A DNA stretch of 64,000 nucleotides from Verrucomicrobiaceae bacterium (GTDB lineage: Bacteria > Verrucomicrobiota > Verrucomicrobiia > Verrucomicrobiales > Verrucomicrobiaceae): assembly GCA_024232965.1 (NCBI GenBank), contig JACKQF010000008.1, positions 186,001 to 250,000 of the forward strand. The letters run 5' to 3'. Below are positions 1-7,409 of this stretch, piece after piece. A model generated the notes under the pieces. That model was given only the letters and a program-made list of their open reading frames with translations, was not told the DNA's origin and ran no database searches. Numbering within the stretch: position 1 is the stretch's first letter; each line of letters starts with the position of its first letter. The position numbers were made by a program, and so were the translations under genes.

Positions 1-1156
1 CGATCCAAGCGGGGAGGATCCAGATTTGATACCAGTCATGCGCGATGGTTCCTTGGGGCTGAGCGAGGCTGAACTTCCCCTGGTGATTGCCCGCCCACGT
101 GCTACCGACAAAGTTCCCCACTCCCCACAAAATAAAGGCAATGAACCCTTGTGCCGCTCCCCGCGTTTTTTCGGTGGCTTCATCATCCACATAAAGCTGG
201 CCCGCAATGAACAGAAAATCGTAGCAGACTCCGTGTAGGAGGATCGCAGCAAAGATATAGGTCGTCGCCATGGCATTGCCATCGGTACTGCCGGCCAACA
301 GGAAATACCGCAGCACCCATGAGGCGATGCCAATAAAGATCGTCTTTTTGTAGCCAAACTTCGCCAACATCACGGGCAGCAAGACCAGGAAAATGATGTC
401 GGAAACTTGAGCCAGCGACATCTTCGCAGCGCTATAGGTCCAGCCCAGCTCCGTAATGTACTGGTTCATGTTGACGAAGTAGAAATACAGCGGGATGCAG
501 ATCAGAAACATGCACCCAATGAAGATCGCGAAGGACGGCTTTCTCAGCATCGCAAGGGCATCCAGCCCGAGGATCTCGCCAATCTTCACGTCCGCTCCCG
601 TTTTCTTCGGCGGCGTGTGTGGCAGGGTCAGCGAAAACAGCCCGAGTGCGACCGAACCGATCCCGGCGATGTAGTACTGAATGTTGGATTGCTCCCCCTT
701 CAGCAAACTTAGCGTCACGCCACCAGCGATCCAGCCGACCGCCGACAGCGTCTTGACGCGTGGGAAATCCGACTTCGCATTCGCCAAATGGTGCAGCGAA
801 AGTGAATTCCCCACGGCCAGAGTCGGCACGTAGGTCGCGCAATAGGCAATGACCAGCGGATAGTACGTCGCAAAATCGCCCGCCTTAGCGATCGTGAACA
901 TCAGTGCCCCGCCGAGCACCCCCAGCACAAAGAGGATCTTTTCAGACGCAAAATAGCGGTCTGCAATCAATCCCACAAAGAACGGCGCGATCATGGCCCC
1001 AATCGCAAAAGCCCCATACGCCAAGCCGATCTGCGCCCCACTGAAATGCAGCGTGTTGAACAAATAGTTCCCCAGACTCACATACCACGCCCCCCAGATG
1101 AAGTACTGAAGGAACATGAATATCGACAACTTAATCTTGAGCTGAGACTGGTTCAT
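1..1156 (-). CDS. MFS transporter, nucleoside:H+ symporter type (partial)
   Basis: The reading frame runs uninterrupted from an ATG at 1156 off the left edge of the window, so only the first 385 codons are seen. The product begins MNQSQLKIKLSIFMFLQYFI and shows about ten hydrophobic segments separated by short charged loops. After helix 2 there is the MFS A-motif-like GLIADRYFASEKIL. The opening FLQYFIWGAWYVSLGNYL is typical of the nucleoside:H+ symporter branch of the major facilitator superfamily, so inner-membrane uptake of nucleosides or a related small solute is likely; the substrate is inferred. The 3' end lies outside the window. Confidence 0.8.
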   Translation of the reverse strand, partial: MNQSQLKIKLSIFMFLQYFIWGAWYVSLGNYLFNTLHFSGAQIGLAYGAFAIGAMIAPFFVGLIADRYFASEKILFVLGVLGGALMFTIAKAGDFATYYPLVIAYCATYVPTLAVGNSLSLHHLANAKSDFPRVKTLSAVGWIAGGVTLSLLKGEQSNIQYYIAGIGSVALGLFSLTLPHTPPKKTGADVKIGEILGLDALAMLRKPSFAIFIGCMFLICIPLYFYFVNMNQYITELGWTYSAAKMSLAQVSDIIFLVLLPVMLAKFGYKKTIFIGIASWVLRYFLLAGSTDGNAMATTYIFAAILLHGVCYDFLFIAGQLYVDDEATEKTRGAAQGFIAFILWGVGNFVGSTWAGNHQGKFSLAQPQGTIAHDWYQIWILPAWI

Positions 1157-1250
1157 GCGCGGCAGACTATGAAACCGAGGAGGGAGTGGGAAGAAAAAAG
1201 TGAGGACACCTTCTCTGCGCGTCTCAATGGGGCAGAGCCCCACCCCGCTG

Positions 1251-1778
1251 TCACGGACTAACAGTGGGGGAAACCGACTTCATCTTGTCCGTTTCTTCCA
1301 ACACCAGATTGGCTGCTTTCATGAAGGCGGCGGCCTTTCCGACGTTGGTGCCGTCGATGTTCATCTCATCATCCAGCAACGAGTACTCAAAGGCGCCACT
1401 GACGCCTTGAACGGAGATCCAAGAGTTGAGGAGGACTTCTGTATTTGAGACTTTGGCATCCTTATAGGCCTCGTAGGCGGTGGTCAGGTTGCGAATGGTC
1501 GCTTCCTCCTCTTCCCACGATTTATCACCGATCGTAAATCGAACGGTGTAGCGCGTGTGGCCATCGGAGACCCGACGGACTGGCTGCAGTTCGAGCGGGA
1601 CTTTCCAAAAAAGGGCAGACACTTCGCCCACCTGATGGCTACGCCCAGGTTCGAAGAGAACAACGCTACCCTGGGCATAAGTAACCTCAGTGGCGTCTGG
1701 CTTCAGCCACTTGGGGCCACAACTGCTCACCAGAGCAGACAAGGATAGGATCGCAAGGATTTGGAGCCTGTGTTTCAT
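1251..1778 (-). CDS. Exported lipoprotein of unknown function
   Basis: 175 residues from the chosen ATG. An upstream ATG at 1811 would add 11 polar residues before the signal peptide, so 1778 is preferred. The N-terminus MKHRLQILAILSLSALVSSC is a lipoprotein signal with lipobox LVSSC, giving a lipidated Cys at about residue 20. The mature part is mixed alpha/beta with no family I recognise; it contains GSVVLFEPGRSHQVGEVSALFW and an acidic stretch DKSWEEEEATIR. It lies between the MFS gene and the SH3-domain protein, all on the minus strand. The function is unknown. Confidence 0.7.
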   Translation of the reverse strand: MKHRLQILAILSLSALVSSCGPKWLKPDATEVTYAQGSVVLFEPGRSHQVGEVSALFWKVPLELQPVRRVSDGHTRYTVRFTIGDKSWEEEEATIRNLTTAYEAYKDAKVSNTEVLLNSWISVQGVSGAFEYSLLDDEMNIDGTNVGKAAAFMKAANLVLEETDKMKSVSPTVSP

Positions 1779-1822
1779 GACAAGGATTCGGTTGGAGGAT
1801 TCCTGAGGCAAAGGGGCGGACC

Positions 1823-3139
1823 TTATCGGGATGACACCCGCACCGGCAAACGCTGCCAGCCTTGATTCACCTTGAACTCCATCGGCGGGAACAAACTCAG
1901 CGGCGTTTGCTTCTGCTTCACGGGATCATGGGAATAGGCTAGGTTGCGATTGATGTAGAGCTCGTAGGCTGGGAATCCGTCATGGGCACCCTCCAGCATG
2001 TATTCCATGGCCCCGTCCGGTCTCCGGCGTAAATGCATCGTTACATCGGCATCGATTGCCGGAGTGACCATGTCGTTCAGCGGCAGGTGCATGAGCGGAA
2101 AACCACCCGAAAGGAAGAACTGAACCTTGATGCTGACGGGACCAGTCCGCCATACCGTGATCCGACTGTTCTCATTGGTTGGCCGCAGCGTTCCAAAGTC
2201 GTCACTCGGTTTCCGTGGATCGGCAATCTCGACCCACCACGTCGGCATGCCGGGAACACGGCGAGCGCGATCCCAGCGATAGGCACTGCTCTGCCCCCAG
2301 ACGCGTTCCGCCTCCCCCAACACGAGTTTCGTGGGTCGCTCGTTCCATGGCACTCTGACGGTGATCTTCTGCACAGCGCGTGAGCTGCTCCCCTGGTAGT
2401 TGAATCCTCGGTTGTCTCCGCCAAGCACCCAATTCTCGACGACGTTGGATCCGGCCACATTGTCAGGACCCACGTCCAGAATAGGCAATCTCACCACCGC
2501 TGCGGGTGATGGGATAAAGGCGGCAAACTTCAGTTCTAGCACCGCATCCCTCAACTGGTTGATGCTGATCCAGCCGATCTTGCCCTCGTCCGGACCTTCG
2601 GCGACGCGGATCTTCATCCAATCAAACGGGGTCGACGGCTTGCGCTCCATGACCTCGACCGGGGTATTTTCTGGCAAAACCGCGACCACGCCATCACGAT
2701 CCGCCCCAGCGCCAATGTCTGGACGAGCCAGAAGCATCATGCCACCATTCCCATTGCCAGCGGTGTCGGGTCGGGGCGCTGGTGTCTGCCCCTGCCCCTG
2801 CGTAGGACCACTTTGATCCGCATCCATCATCTTTAATCGAGCTCTGCTGACCCAGCCAACTGTTCCGGTGCTGCTACCCTCAAGGACACGAACTCGGCTC
2901 CAAAACACCACGTTGATGCGGGGATCACGAACCGGAGAACCGATCACTTCAACAGCTGTGCCACTGCGCACTTTTGCTACCACCGACGAAGGGTCGCTGA
3001 CGGCGTCCATGTCAGGTTTGCCCGAGATCAAGACCACGCCGTAGGGGTTCTCGAGCGTGGCTTTGGGCAGTCCAGCCGCCTGCATCAGACCAGGCAGCAC
3101 ACAGATCAAACTCAATGCGAAAAGCAGGGAAAGTTTCAT
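1823..3139 (-). CDS. Exported protein with two bacterial SH3-like domains
   Basis: 438 residues from the ATG at 3139, which starts a clear Sec signal peptide (MKLSLLFALSLICVLPGLMQA). The frame stays open upstream to 3358, but that extension is Arg/Ser-rich and lies before the signal, so it is rejected. Two SH3b-like modules are visible, about residues 30-100 (ending VGWVSRARLK) and 125-195 (ending IGWISINQL). Each ends with the typical G-W-(V/I) strand. A proline-, glycine-rich linker joins them. The C-terminal half (200-438) is beta-rich without a recognised family and has WVEIADPRKPSDDFGTL. Bacterial SH3 modules often bind cell-wall peptides. The target here is unknown. Confidence 0.7.
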   Translation of the reverse strand: MKLSLLFALSLICVLPGLMQAAGLPKATLENPYGVVLISGKPDMDAVSDPSSVVAKVRSGTAVEVIGSPVRDPRINVVFWSRVRVLEGSSTGTVGWVSRARLKMMDADQSGPTQGQGQTPAPRPDTAGNGNGGMMLLARPDIGAGADRDGVVAVLPENTPVEVMERKPSTPFDWMKIRVAEGPDEGKIGWISINQLRDAVLELKFAAFIPSPAAVVRLPILDVGPDNVAGSNVVENWVLGGDNRGFNYQGSSSRAVQKITVRVPWNERPTKLVLGEAERVWGQSSAYRWDRARRVPGMPTWWVEIADPRKPSDDFGTLRPTNENSRITVWRTGPVSIKVQFFLSGGFPLMHLPLNDMVTPAIDADVTMHLRRRPDGAMEYMLEGAHDGFPAYELYINRNLAYSHDPVKQKQTPLSLFPPMEFKVNQGWQRLPVRVSSR

Positions 3140-3242
3140 GGGAGGATGGGAAAGAGTGAGGTGTTTCGTTGGCAATCTTGAGTTTAGAGGTCGCCACCGC
3201 CCGCGCAGAACTTTCCCGCGAACGGTGGCTTGGATGCGGAGG

Positions 3243-3626
3243 CTAATTGGCCCAGACCGACTTGGGCGCACCGATGGCTTTTCGCGCAAACTCGTCATCG
3301 TTGCCGGTGCCGAAGTCGACGAGCGTCCACTTCCCTTCCTTCTTTTGGAGGTAGCCAATGGCGTTGTCCGAGGTAACGCCGATTGGGATGATCAAGACAC
3401 GCGCCCAACCGTCCACGACCTTTTCAACTTTGACGCGGCATTTCAGGCCTTCTTGATCTTTTGCGATACCGGCTTTGGTCGCAGAAACGATGGCGTTGTA
3501 TTCGGTGGTCAGGGCGGGGCGAGGTTTGGCAGCCGGAGCAGGGCTCTTATCGCCAGCAGTGAGGGGAGATGCGACGCAGAGCAAGGTCAGCGCGGCAAGA
3601 AGGATGGATGCGGTTGTTGCTTTCAT
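3243..3626 (-). CDS. Small exported protein of unknown function
   Basis: 127 residues starting MKATTASILLAALTLLCVAS, a convincing Sec signal cleaved near TAG-DKSP. A short Pro/Ala-rich linker follows. The remaining ~85 residues look like a small alpha/beta periplasmic domain, with a conserved-looking hydrophobic core RVLIIPIGVTSDNAIGYLQK and VDFGTGNDDEF. No family is recognised. It lies 103 bp upstream of the SH3-domain gene on the same strand and may be cotranscribed with it. Confidence 0.65.
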   Translation of the reverse strand: MKATTASILLAALTLLCVASPLTAGDKSPAPAAKPRPALTTEYNAIVSATKAGIAKDQEGLKCRVKVEKVVDGWARVLIIPIGVTSDNAIGYLQKKEGKWTLVDFGTGNDDEFARKAIGAPKSVWAN

Positions 3627-3918
3627 GAGGAGTTAGGATGGAGATTTCAGTGCAACCGGCACAGGCGGATCCTCCGCGCGACCACGTGATCCATCACGCG
3701 CCGTGGGCTGATGCGATGAGAAGGACGCGCTCCTTATTTTTTCCGAAACAACCCCACAGAGACACCCCGTGGTCCCCATATCAGCCATTGAGGAAAGGCG
3801 CTTTTTTGGTCATCCCTGAACGGAAAATCCCAGATGACAGTTCTTTTCCCATCGGGCAAGATCCTGCCCTTAAGAGCTCGACTCAGCCAGCAGCGGGTCC
3901 ACCGCTTTTCCTCACCCC
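3627..3918. other. Divergent intergenic region (about 290 bp)
   Basis: The gap separates the minus-strand small exported gene from the plus-strand kinase gene and should hold both promoters. I see no clear -35/-10 pair, hairpin or RNA gene in it. Confidence 0.4.
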
Positions 3919-6126
3919 ATGTCCGACACCGCCCCACTCCAGATCTCCTGCCGCTTCTGCCGTCCTTTGGTGGAGGGCTGTCCCAGTGTTTTTGAGGTCA
4001 GCCTCACTTCCATCGCGGCGGAGCCAGTGCGGGACATCGTGCTGGAGTTCCGTTGCACCGGACTCTGCGGTGGTTTGGCGGAGAAGAGCTTGTCCAGACC
4101 CCTGAACGCTTTTGAGACACTGCTGCTGGAGGTGGACATCGACCCGGAGCGCAAAGGCACGCCGTCCATGACCGTCCACCTTCACGCCAGCACCTCGCGC
4201 GGACGTTTCACTGCCCATGGCAGCGTGCGGCCAGCGGGGCAGGCGGGCATCAGCATCCTGGAGCGCCCAGCAGACATGCAGAGCCTCACCGTGCAGATCC
4301 AGGAAAAGGCTTTCTTTGGCAGCGTCTTTGCGGAGGGCGGGCTCGACATCGGCAAGGTCAAAACGCTGAACGACTTCCTTCAGCTCCACCTGCCCGTGCC
4401 GATGGAGCCGGTAACGCTGAGCTGGGATGGTTTTCCCGTGGCCCGCAGCCTGAAGGCAGACGGCATCTTCGCTGGGCGCTTCCGATTGATCGAGCAGCTC
4501 GGCCAAGGCGGCATGGGGGTCGTCTGGCTGGCGGAGGACACGCGCATCCAGGAGCAGGTGGCCCTGAAATTCCTGCCGGAGACCGTTTGCCACGATCCCG
4601 ATGCCATCGACGACCTGAAGCACGAGCTGCGCCTCAGCCGCCAGCTCACGCATGAAAACATCGTCCGCATCCACGACTTGATCGAGGCCGAGGGAACCGT
4701 GGCTATCAGCATGGAATACATCCGTGGCGCCACGCTCAGTGCCCTGCGTCGCCAGCAGCCAAGTCGCGTCTTCAGCCCAGATCAGCTGCTGCCCTGGCTG
4801 CGGCAGCTCTGCGCCGCGCTGGACTACGCGCATGGAAAGGGCATCATCCACCACGACCTGAAACCGCTGAACCTCATGGTCACCGAGGCCGGTGTCTTGA
4901 AAGTGTGCGACTTCGGCCTCGCCGGCAGCATGGCAGAGAGCCGCAGCCGCCACAGCCGCCCCGGCCACACCAGCGGCACCACGCCCTACATGAGCCCGCA
5001 GCACCTGCTGCTGGGCAGCCGCACTGTGGCGGATGACGTCTATGCCCTCGGGGCCACGTTGTATGAGCTGCTAACCAGCAAGGCTCCCTTTTACGCTGGC
5101 AGCATCGAGGCGCAGATCGAGCGGGGGAACCTGCCCACCATCTCCGAGCGCCGCAGCATCCTGCGCATTGAGGACGCTGAGCCCGTGCCTGAAAACTGGC
5201 AGCGTACCATCGCCGCCTGCATGGACATCGTAGCGGAAAAACGGCCCCTCAGCGGCGCAGCCATCCTCCGGCAGCTCACCGCAGCTTCGCCGCCGGTGAT
5301 TCCAGTGGCCACCCCAGCTTGCGCGACGAAGAATGCCCCGTTTGAAAACAGCCTCGGGATGAAGTTCGTCCCCGTCGCGAACTACCAGGACGGGCAAAAA
5401 GTGCTCTTCAGCATCTGGCAGACACGTAGCAAGGACTACGCTGCCTTCGTGAAGAACAGTAACTACGATGCTGGAGAGCACTGGCGCACCTTTAGTTACA
5501 AAGAAGTGCCCGTGGGTCGCGGCGAAGGCGAGCGTGCGGAGGACAGCAGCCATCCGGTCGCGAATGTGATCCACGACGATGGCGTGGCCTTCTGCGCATG
5601 GCTGACGAAAAGAGACCGCGCCTCAGGTCTGATCGGCCCGCAAGATGAATACCGCCTGCCCACGGACACGGAATGGAGCTACGCGGTGGGGATCGGGGAA
5701 AAGGAAGACGCCAAAGCCAGCCCGAAGGATAAGTACATGGGGGTCAAGGACGTGTATCCCTGGGGGACAGGCTTCCCACCGCCACCGGGCAGCGGGAATT
5801 ATGCAGACAGCACTGCCAAGTCTAAATTCGGCAGTGACTGGGGAATCATCGAAGGCTACACCGACGGCTACGCCACGACAGCCCCCGTGGGTCGTTTCAA
5901 TGAAAATACGCTTGGCCTGTATGACATGGGCGGAAATCTTTGGGAGTGGACTAGCTCTGCCTGGGAGCCCGGTAGTTCCGCCCGCGTGTTGCGCGGTGGT
6001 TCCTGGATCAACTGCGATAGCGTCAATTTGCTCTCGTCCCGCCGCCTCAGCCTCGCACCCGGCGATCGCAACTTCAGCTGCGGCTTCCGTTGTGTGTTGG
6101 TGGTGAGAGGGCGGTCTTCCCCCTAG
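3919..6126 (+). CDS. Ser/Thr protein kinase fused to FGE/C-type-lectin-like domain; likely DGR variable protein
   Basis: 735 residues in three parts. Residues ~1-185 are a beta-rich domain of unknown type. Residues ~187-460 are a Hanks-type kinase with glycine loop LGQGGMGVVW, catalytic Lys in VALKFLP, catalytic loop HHDLKPLNLM (HHD instead of HRD), DFG in CDFGLAG, and TTPYMSPQHL as the activation segment. Residues ~475-730 are a formylglycine-generating-enzyme/sulfatase-modifying fold, with ENSLGMKFVPV, YRLPTDTEWSYAVG, GGNLWEWTSSAW and RVLRGGSW...GFRCVLV. There is no transmembrane segment. The last 40 residues show the arrangement of DGR variable regions: substitutable positions fall on NNC codons (ATC, AAC, TGC, AGC, GTC, CTC, TTC) between invariant GGSW, LLSS, APGDR and GFRC. 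FGE-type C-lectin folds are the commonest DGR targets. I infer a signalling kinase with a hypervariable ligand-binding tail. Confidence 0.85.
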   Translation: MSDTAPLQISCRFCRPLVEGCPSVFEVSLTSIAAEPVRDIVLEFRCTGLCGGLAEKSLSRPLNAFETLLLEVDIDPERKGTPSMTVHLHASTSRGRFTAHGSVRPAGQAGISILERPADMQSLTVQIQEKAFFGSVFAEGGLDIGKVKTLNDFLQLHLPVPMEPVTLSWDGFPVARSLKADGIFAGRFRLIEQLGQGGMGVVWLAEDTRIQEQVALKFLPETVCHDPDAIDDLKHELRLSRQLTHENIVRIHDLIEAEGTVAISMEYIRGATLSALRRQQPSRVFSPDQLLPWLRQLCAALDYAHGKGIIHHDLKPLNLMVTEAGVLKVCDFGLAGSMAESRSRHSRPGHTSGTTPYMSPQHLLLGSRTVADDVYALGATLYELLTSKAPFYAGSIEAQIERGNLPTISERRSILRIEDAEPVPENWQRTIAACMDIVAEKRPLSGAAILRQLTAASPPVIPVATPACATKNAPFENSLGMKFVPVANYQDGQKVLFSIWQTRSKDYAAFVKNSNYDAGEHWRTFSYKEVPVGRGEGERAEDSSHPVANVIHDDGVAFCAWLTKRDRASGLIGPQDEYRLPTDTEWSYAVGIGEKEDAKASPKDKYMGVKDVYPWGTGFPPPPGSGNYADSTAKSKFGSDWGIIEGYTDGYATTAPVGRFNENTLGLYDMGGNLWEWTSSAWEPGSSARVLRGGSWINCDSVNLLSSRRLSLAPGDRNFSCGFRCVLVVRGRSSP
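5980..6110 (+). other. Putative DGR variable region (VR) in the kinase-FGE gene
   Basis: In frame from 6007 the codons read ATC AAC TGC GAT AGC GTC AAT, later CGC CGC CTC AGC CTC, then AAC TTC AGC TGC before GGC TTC CGT TGT. Runs of NNC codons at exposed positions of the lectin-like fold are what adenine-directed mutagenesis of AAC codons produces. Invariant blocks flank them. No second copy (template repeat) was found in the window, so the call rests on codon pattern and fold. Confidence 0.6.
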
Positions 6127-6177
6127 CTCTGGCGGATTGAGTTTTCCCTTTGCCCTTTTACCCTGTTACCCTTTACA

Positions 6178-6192
6178 CTGCGCGAAGCGCAG
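6178..6192 (+). terminator. GC-rich hairpin after the VR: terminator or DGR target hairpin
   Basis: A perfect 6-bp stem CTGCGC / GCGCAG closes a GAA loop, 52 bp after the stop codon and about 85 bp after the last VR codon. An eight-T run follows at 6197-6204, so it can act as a Rho-independent terminator. DGR targets also carry a short GC-rich hairpin with a purine-rich loop just 3' of the VR, and the position fits that too. A pyrimidine-rich tract (repeats of CCCTTT/ACCC) lies at 6145-6175. Confidence 0.5.
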
Positions 6193-6203
6193 GAAATTTT
6201 TTT

Positions 6204-6503
6204 TCAAGAAATGCGCCCCTCCAACGACCTTAACCAACCACCTACCATGCGGCCGATTTCATCCAGCTTGAGACAAACAAAAGTATGCTGTTGGTTAGAA
6301 AGGAACCTGCGGGCATGAACCACGCGCCAAAGAAACCGCAGTTTCTCCAAGATGAGATTGAGCCCTTGGAGGGAGATCTTTTTAGCTGGGCCAGCCGGGG
6401 TATAGGCGGCCTCCAGGGCCCGCTCCACAGCATCCAGTGTCAGGCTCAGGATGCGATCAGTGAGAGTGCTACGATAGGACTTGGGGAAGTTCTTTGACTC
6501 CAT
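6204..6503 (-). CDS. Avd-like / four-helix-bundle protein (DGR accessory)
   Basis: 99 residues, all helical. The motifs match the accessory variability determinant/23S-intervening-sequence four-helix-bundle family: NFPKSYRSTLTDRIL, LNLILEKLRFLWRVVHARRFLS, and the C-terminal signature KLDEIGRMVGGWLRSL. Avd proteins are basic bundles that bind the DGR reverse transcriptase. Known relatives usually have an N-terminal extension (WLFPRxE...) before FPRS; here it is missing, because the gene begins inside a reverse-transcriptase-like scrap on the other strand. The gene is convergent with the kinase-FGE gene, not downstream in the usual same-strand order. It may be a rearranged relic or a functional stand-alone copy. 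Confidence 0.65.
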   Translation of the reverse strand: MESKNFPKSYRSTLTDRILSLTLDAVERALEAAYTPAGPAKKISLQGLNLILEKLRFLWRVVHARRFLSNQQHTFVCLKLDEIGRMVGGWLRSLEGRIS

Positions 6504-6540
6504 CGACCATGAGGTGCTGCGGCAGAAGCTGGCTGTAGAT
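6478..6540 (+). pseudogene. Reverse-transcriptase fragment
   Basis: Immediately after an in-frame TAG the plus strand encodes DLGKFFDSIDHEVLRQKLA, which matches the highly conserved RT palm segment (D-x-x-K-F-F-D-S-I-D-H-x-x-L) of DGR, retron and group II intron enzymes. After about 20 residues the similarity ends and the frame becomes the antisense of the Uma2 gene. No RT core (YxDD) is present. It is a scrap of an RT gene, joined head-on to the Avd-like gene. Confidence 0.5.
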
Positions 6541-6624
6541 GGCCTCAGTGAGGCCGTCCGCCAATGGAACGCCAGGAAAAGAGCCGCCGGGCCCGGTCTT
6601 CGGTTCAGCCAGGCACCAGCGGTG

Positions 6625-7134
6625 TCAATCGTCCTCTTCGTCGTCGATGCAGAGGGGAAAGTCCGGACACATCACGGAGCGTGGAACGGGTTCGAGCTGT
6701 TCTTTGATGAAGAATTCCAGATGGCCATGCTCGTCACACAGCCACACCTCCTGGGCTCCTGCCGCATAGTAGAGCTGCATCTTGCCCAGCATCTCCACCC
6801 GGTTGTTGGAGGGAGACAGCACCTCGACGCAGATCTCCGGGGCGATAGGCAGGCTGATGGCGCGGCGGTAGGGTTTGAAGCGCTCTTTGGTAATCCATGC
6901 CACATCCGCCACGCGTGTGCCTTCGGCAGTATCTATCGGGCATTCATTGATGACCTTTCCTGCCGGGAGCAAACGCCGCAGGTGGTGGTTGATCTCCGAT
7001 TCGTATCCGCCATGCCACGCCGATGCGGGACTCATCATGATTTTGTTATCCTTATTGGTTTCGATCTTTGCTGGGATGTCCTTCAGCCAAGGGATGGCGC
7101 AGACCTCGGCCCAAGTCAGTGTGGGGCTGCTCAT
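6625..7134 (-). CDS. Uma2-family (DUF820) restriction-endonuclease-fold protein
   Basis: 169 residues with the Uma2/DUF820 pattern. They open MSSPTLTWAEVCAIPWLKDIP, have KIMMSPASAWHGGYESEINHHL, then VADVAWIT (the PD-type Asp), and PEICVEVLSPSNNRVEMLGKMQLY (E-x-x-S form of the PD-(D/E)XK core). The tail QEVWLCDEHGHLEFF is also typical. The family is widespread in cyanobacteria and PVC bacteria, often in many copies. Nuclease activity is presumed from the fold; the biological role is unclear. The protein ends in an acidic tail (CIDDEEDD). Confidence 0.8.
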   Translation of the reverse strand: MSSPTLTWAEVCAIPWLKDIPAKIETNKDNKIMMSPASAWHGGYESEINHHLRRLLPAGKVINECPIDTAEGTRVADVAWITKERFKPYRRAISLPIAPEICVEVLSPSNNRVEMLGKMQLYYAAGAQEVWLCDEHGHLEFFIKEQLEPVPRSVMCPDFPLCIDDEEDD

Positions 7135-7315
7135 AGGACATGATTCTAACGTTGGAGGTAGAGAAGAAAAGTGTTTTCATCGCGCCCCATCACTCCGCTC
7201 CGCCATCGCTGCCCCACTGTCTGATTTCGGCGGGGTGGTGACCCAGGGTCCTCGTCGCCACTGGGAAGCTGCCAGAGCTGAACTTGCTGGAAGGTGCTTA
7301 TTGCCTTCGGAAATC

Positions 7316-7367
7316 AAGGAAGGGCGCTTTTCAAGCGCCTCTGGGCGGTTACAAACCGCCCTTCCTT
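7316..7367. repeat. Nested palindromic element (REP/MITE-like)
   Basis: An outer 11-bp inverted repeat (AAGGAAGGGCG at 7316-7326 and its complement at 7357-7367) encloses two perfect hairpins: GGCGCTT-TTC-AAGCGCC (7323-7339) and GGGCGGTT-ACA-AACCGCCC (7343-7361). A three-way cloverleaf can form. It lies in the gap between the Uma2 gene and the caspase-like gene. Confidence 0.6.
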
Positions 7368-7409
7368 GGGGCTTGCCAGAGACTCGGGGGTGGCGGCGGC
7401 TGGCGGCCC

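Noticed and set aside
432..842. 136-residue frame on the minus strand within the MFS gene
   Set aside because: Shadow frame. The adjacent minus-strand frame from 1156 gives a continuous transporter sequence with MFS motifs.
3883..5004. 373-residue antisense frame under the kinase gene
   Set aside because: His-, Gln- and Leu-rich antisense of a GC-rich gene; no start context or family.
6481..7143. 220-residue plus-strand frame starting with a TTG
   Set aside because: Only its first ~20 codons look like RT; the rest is antisense to the Uma2 gene, so it is not one gene.
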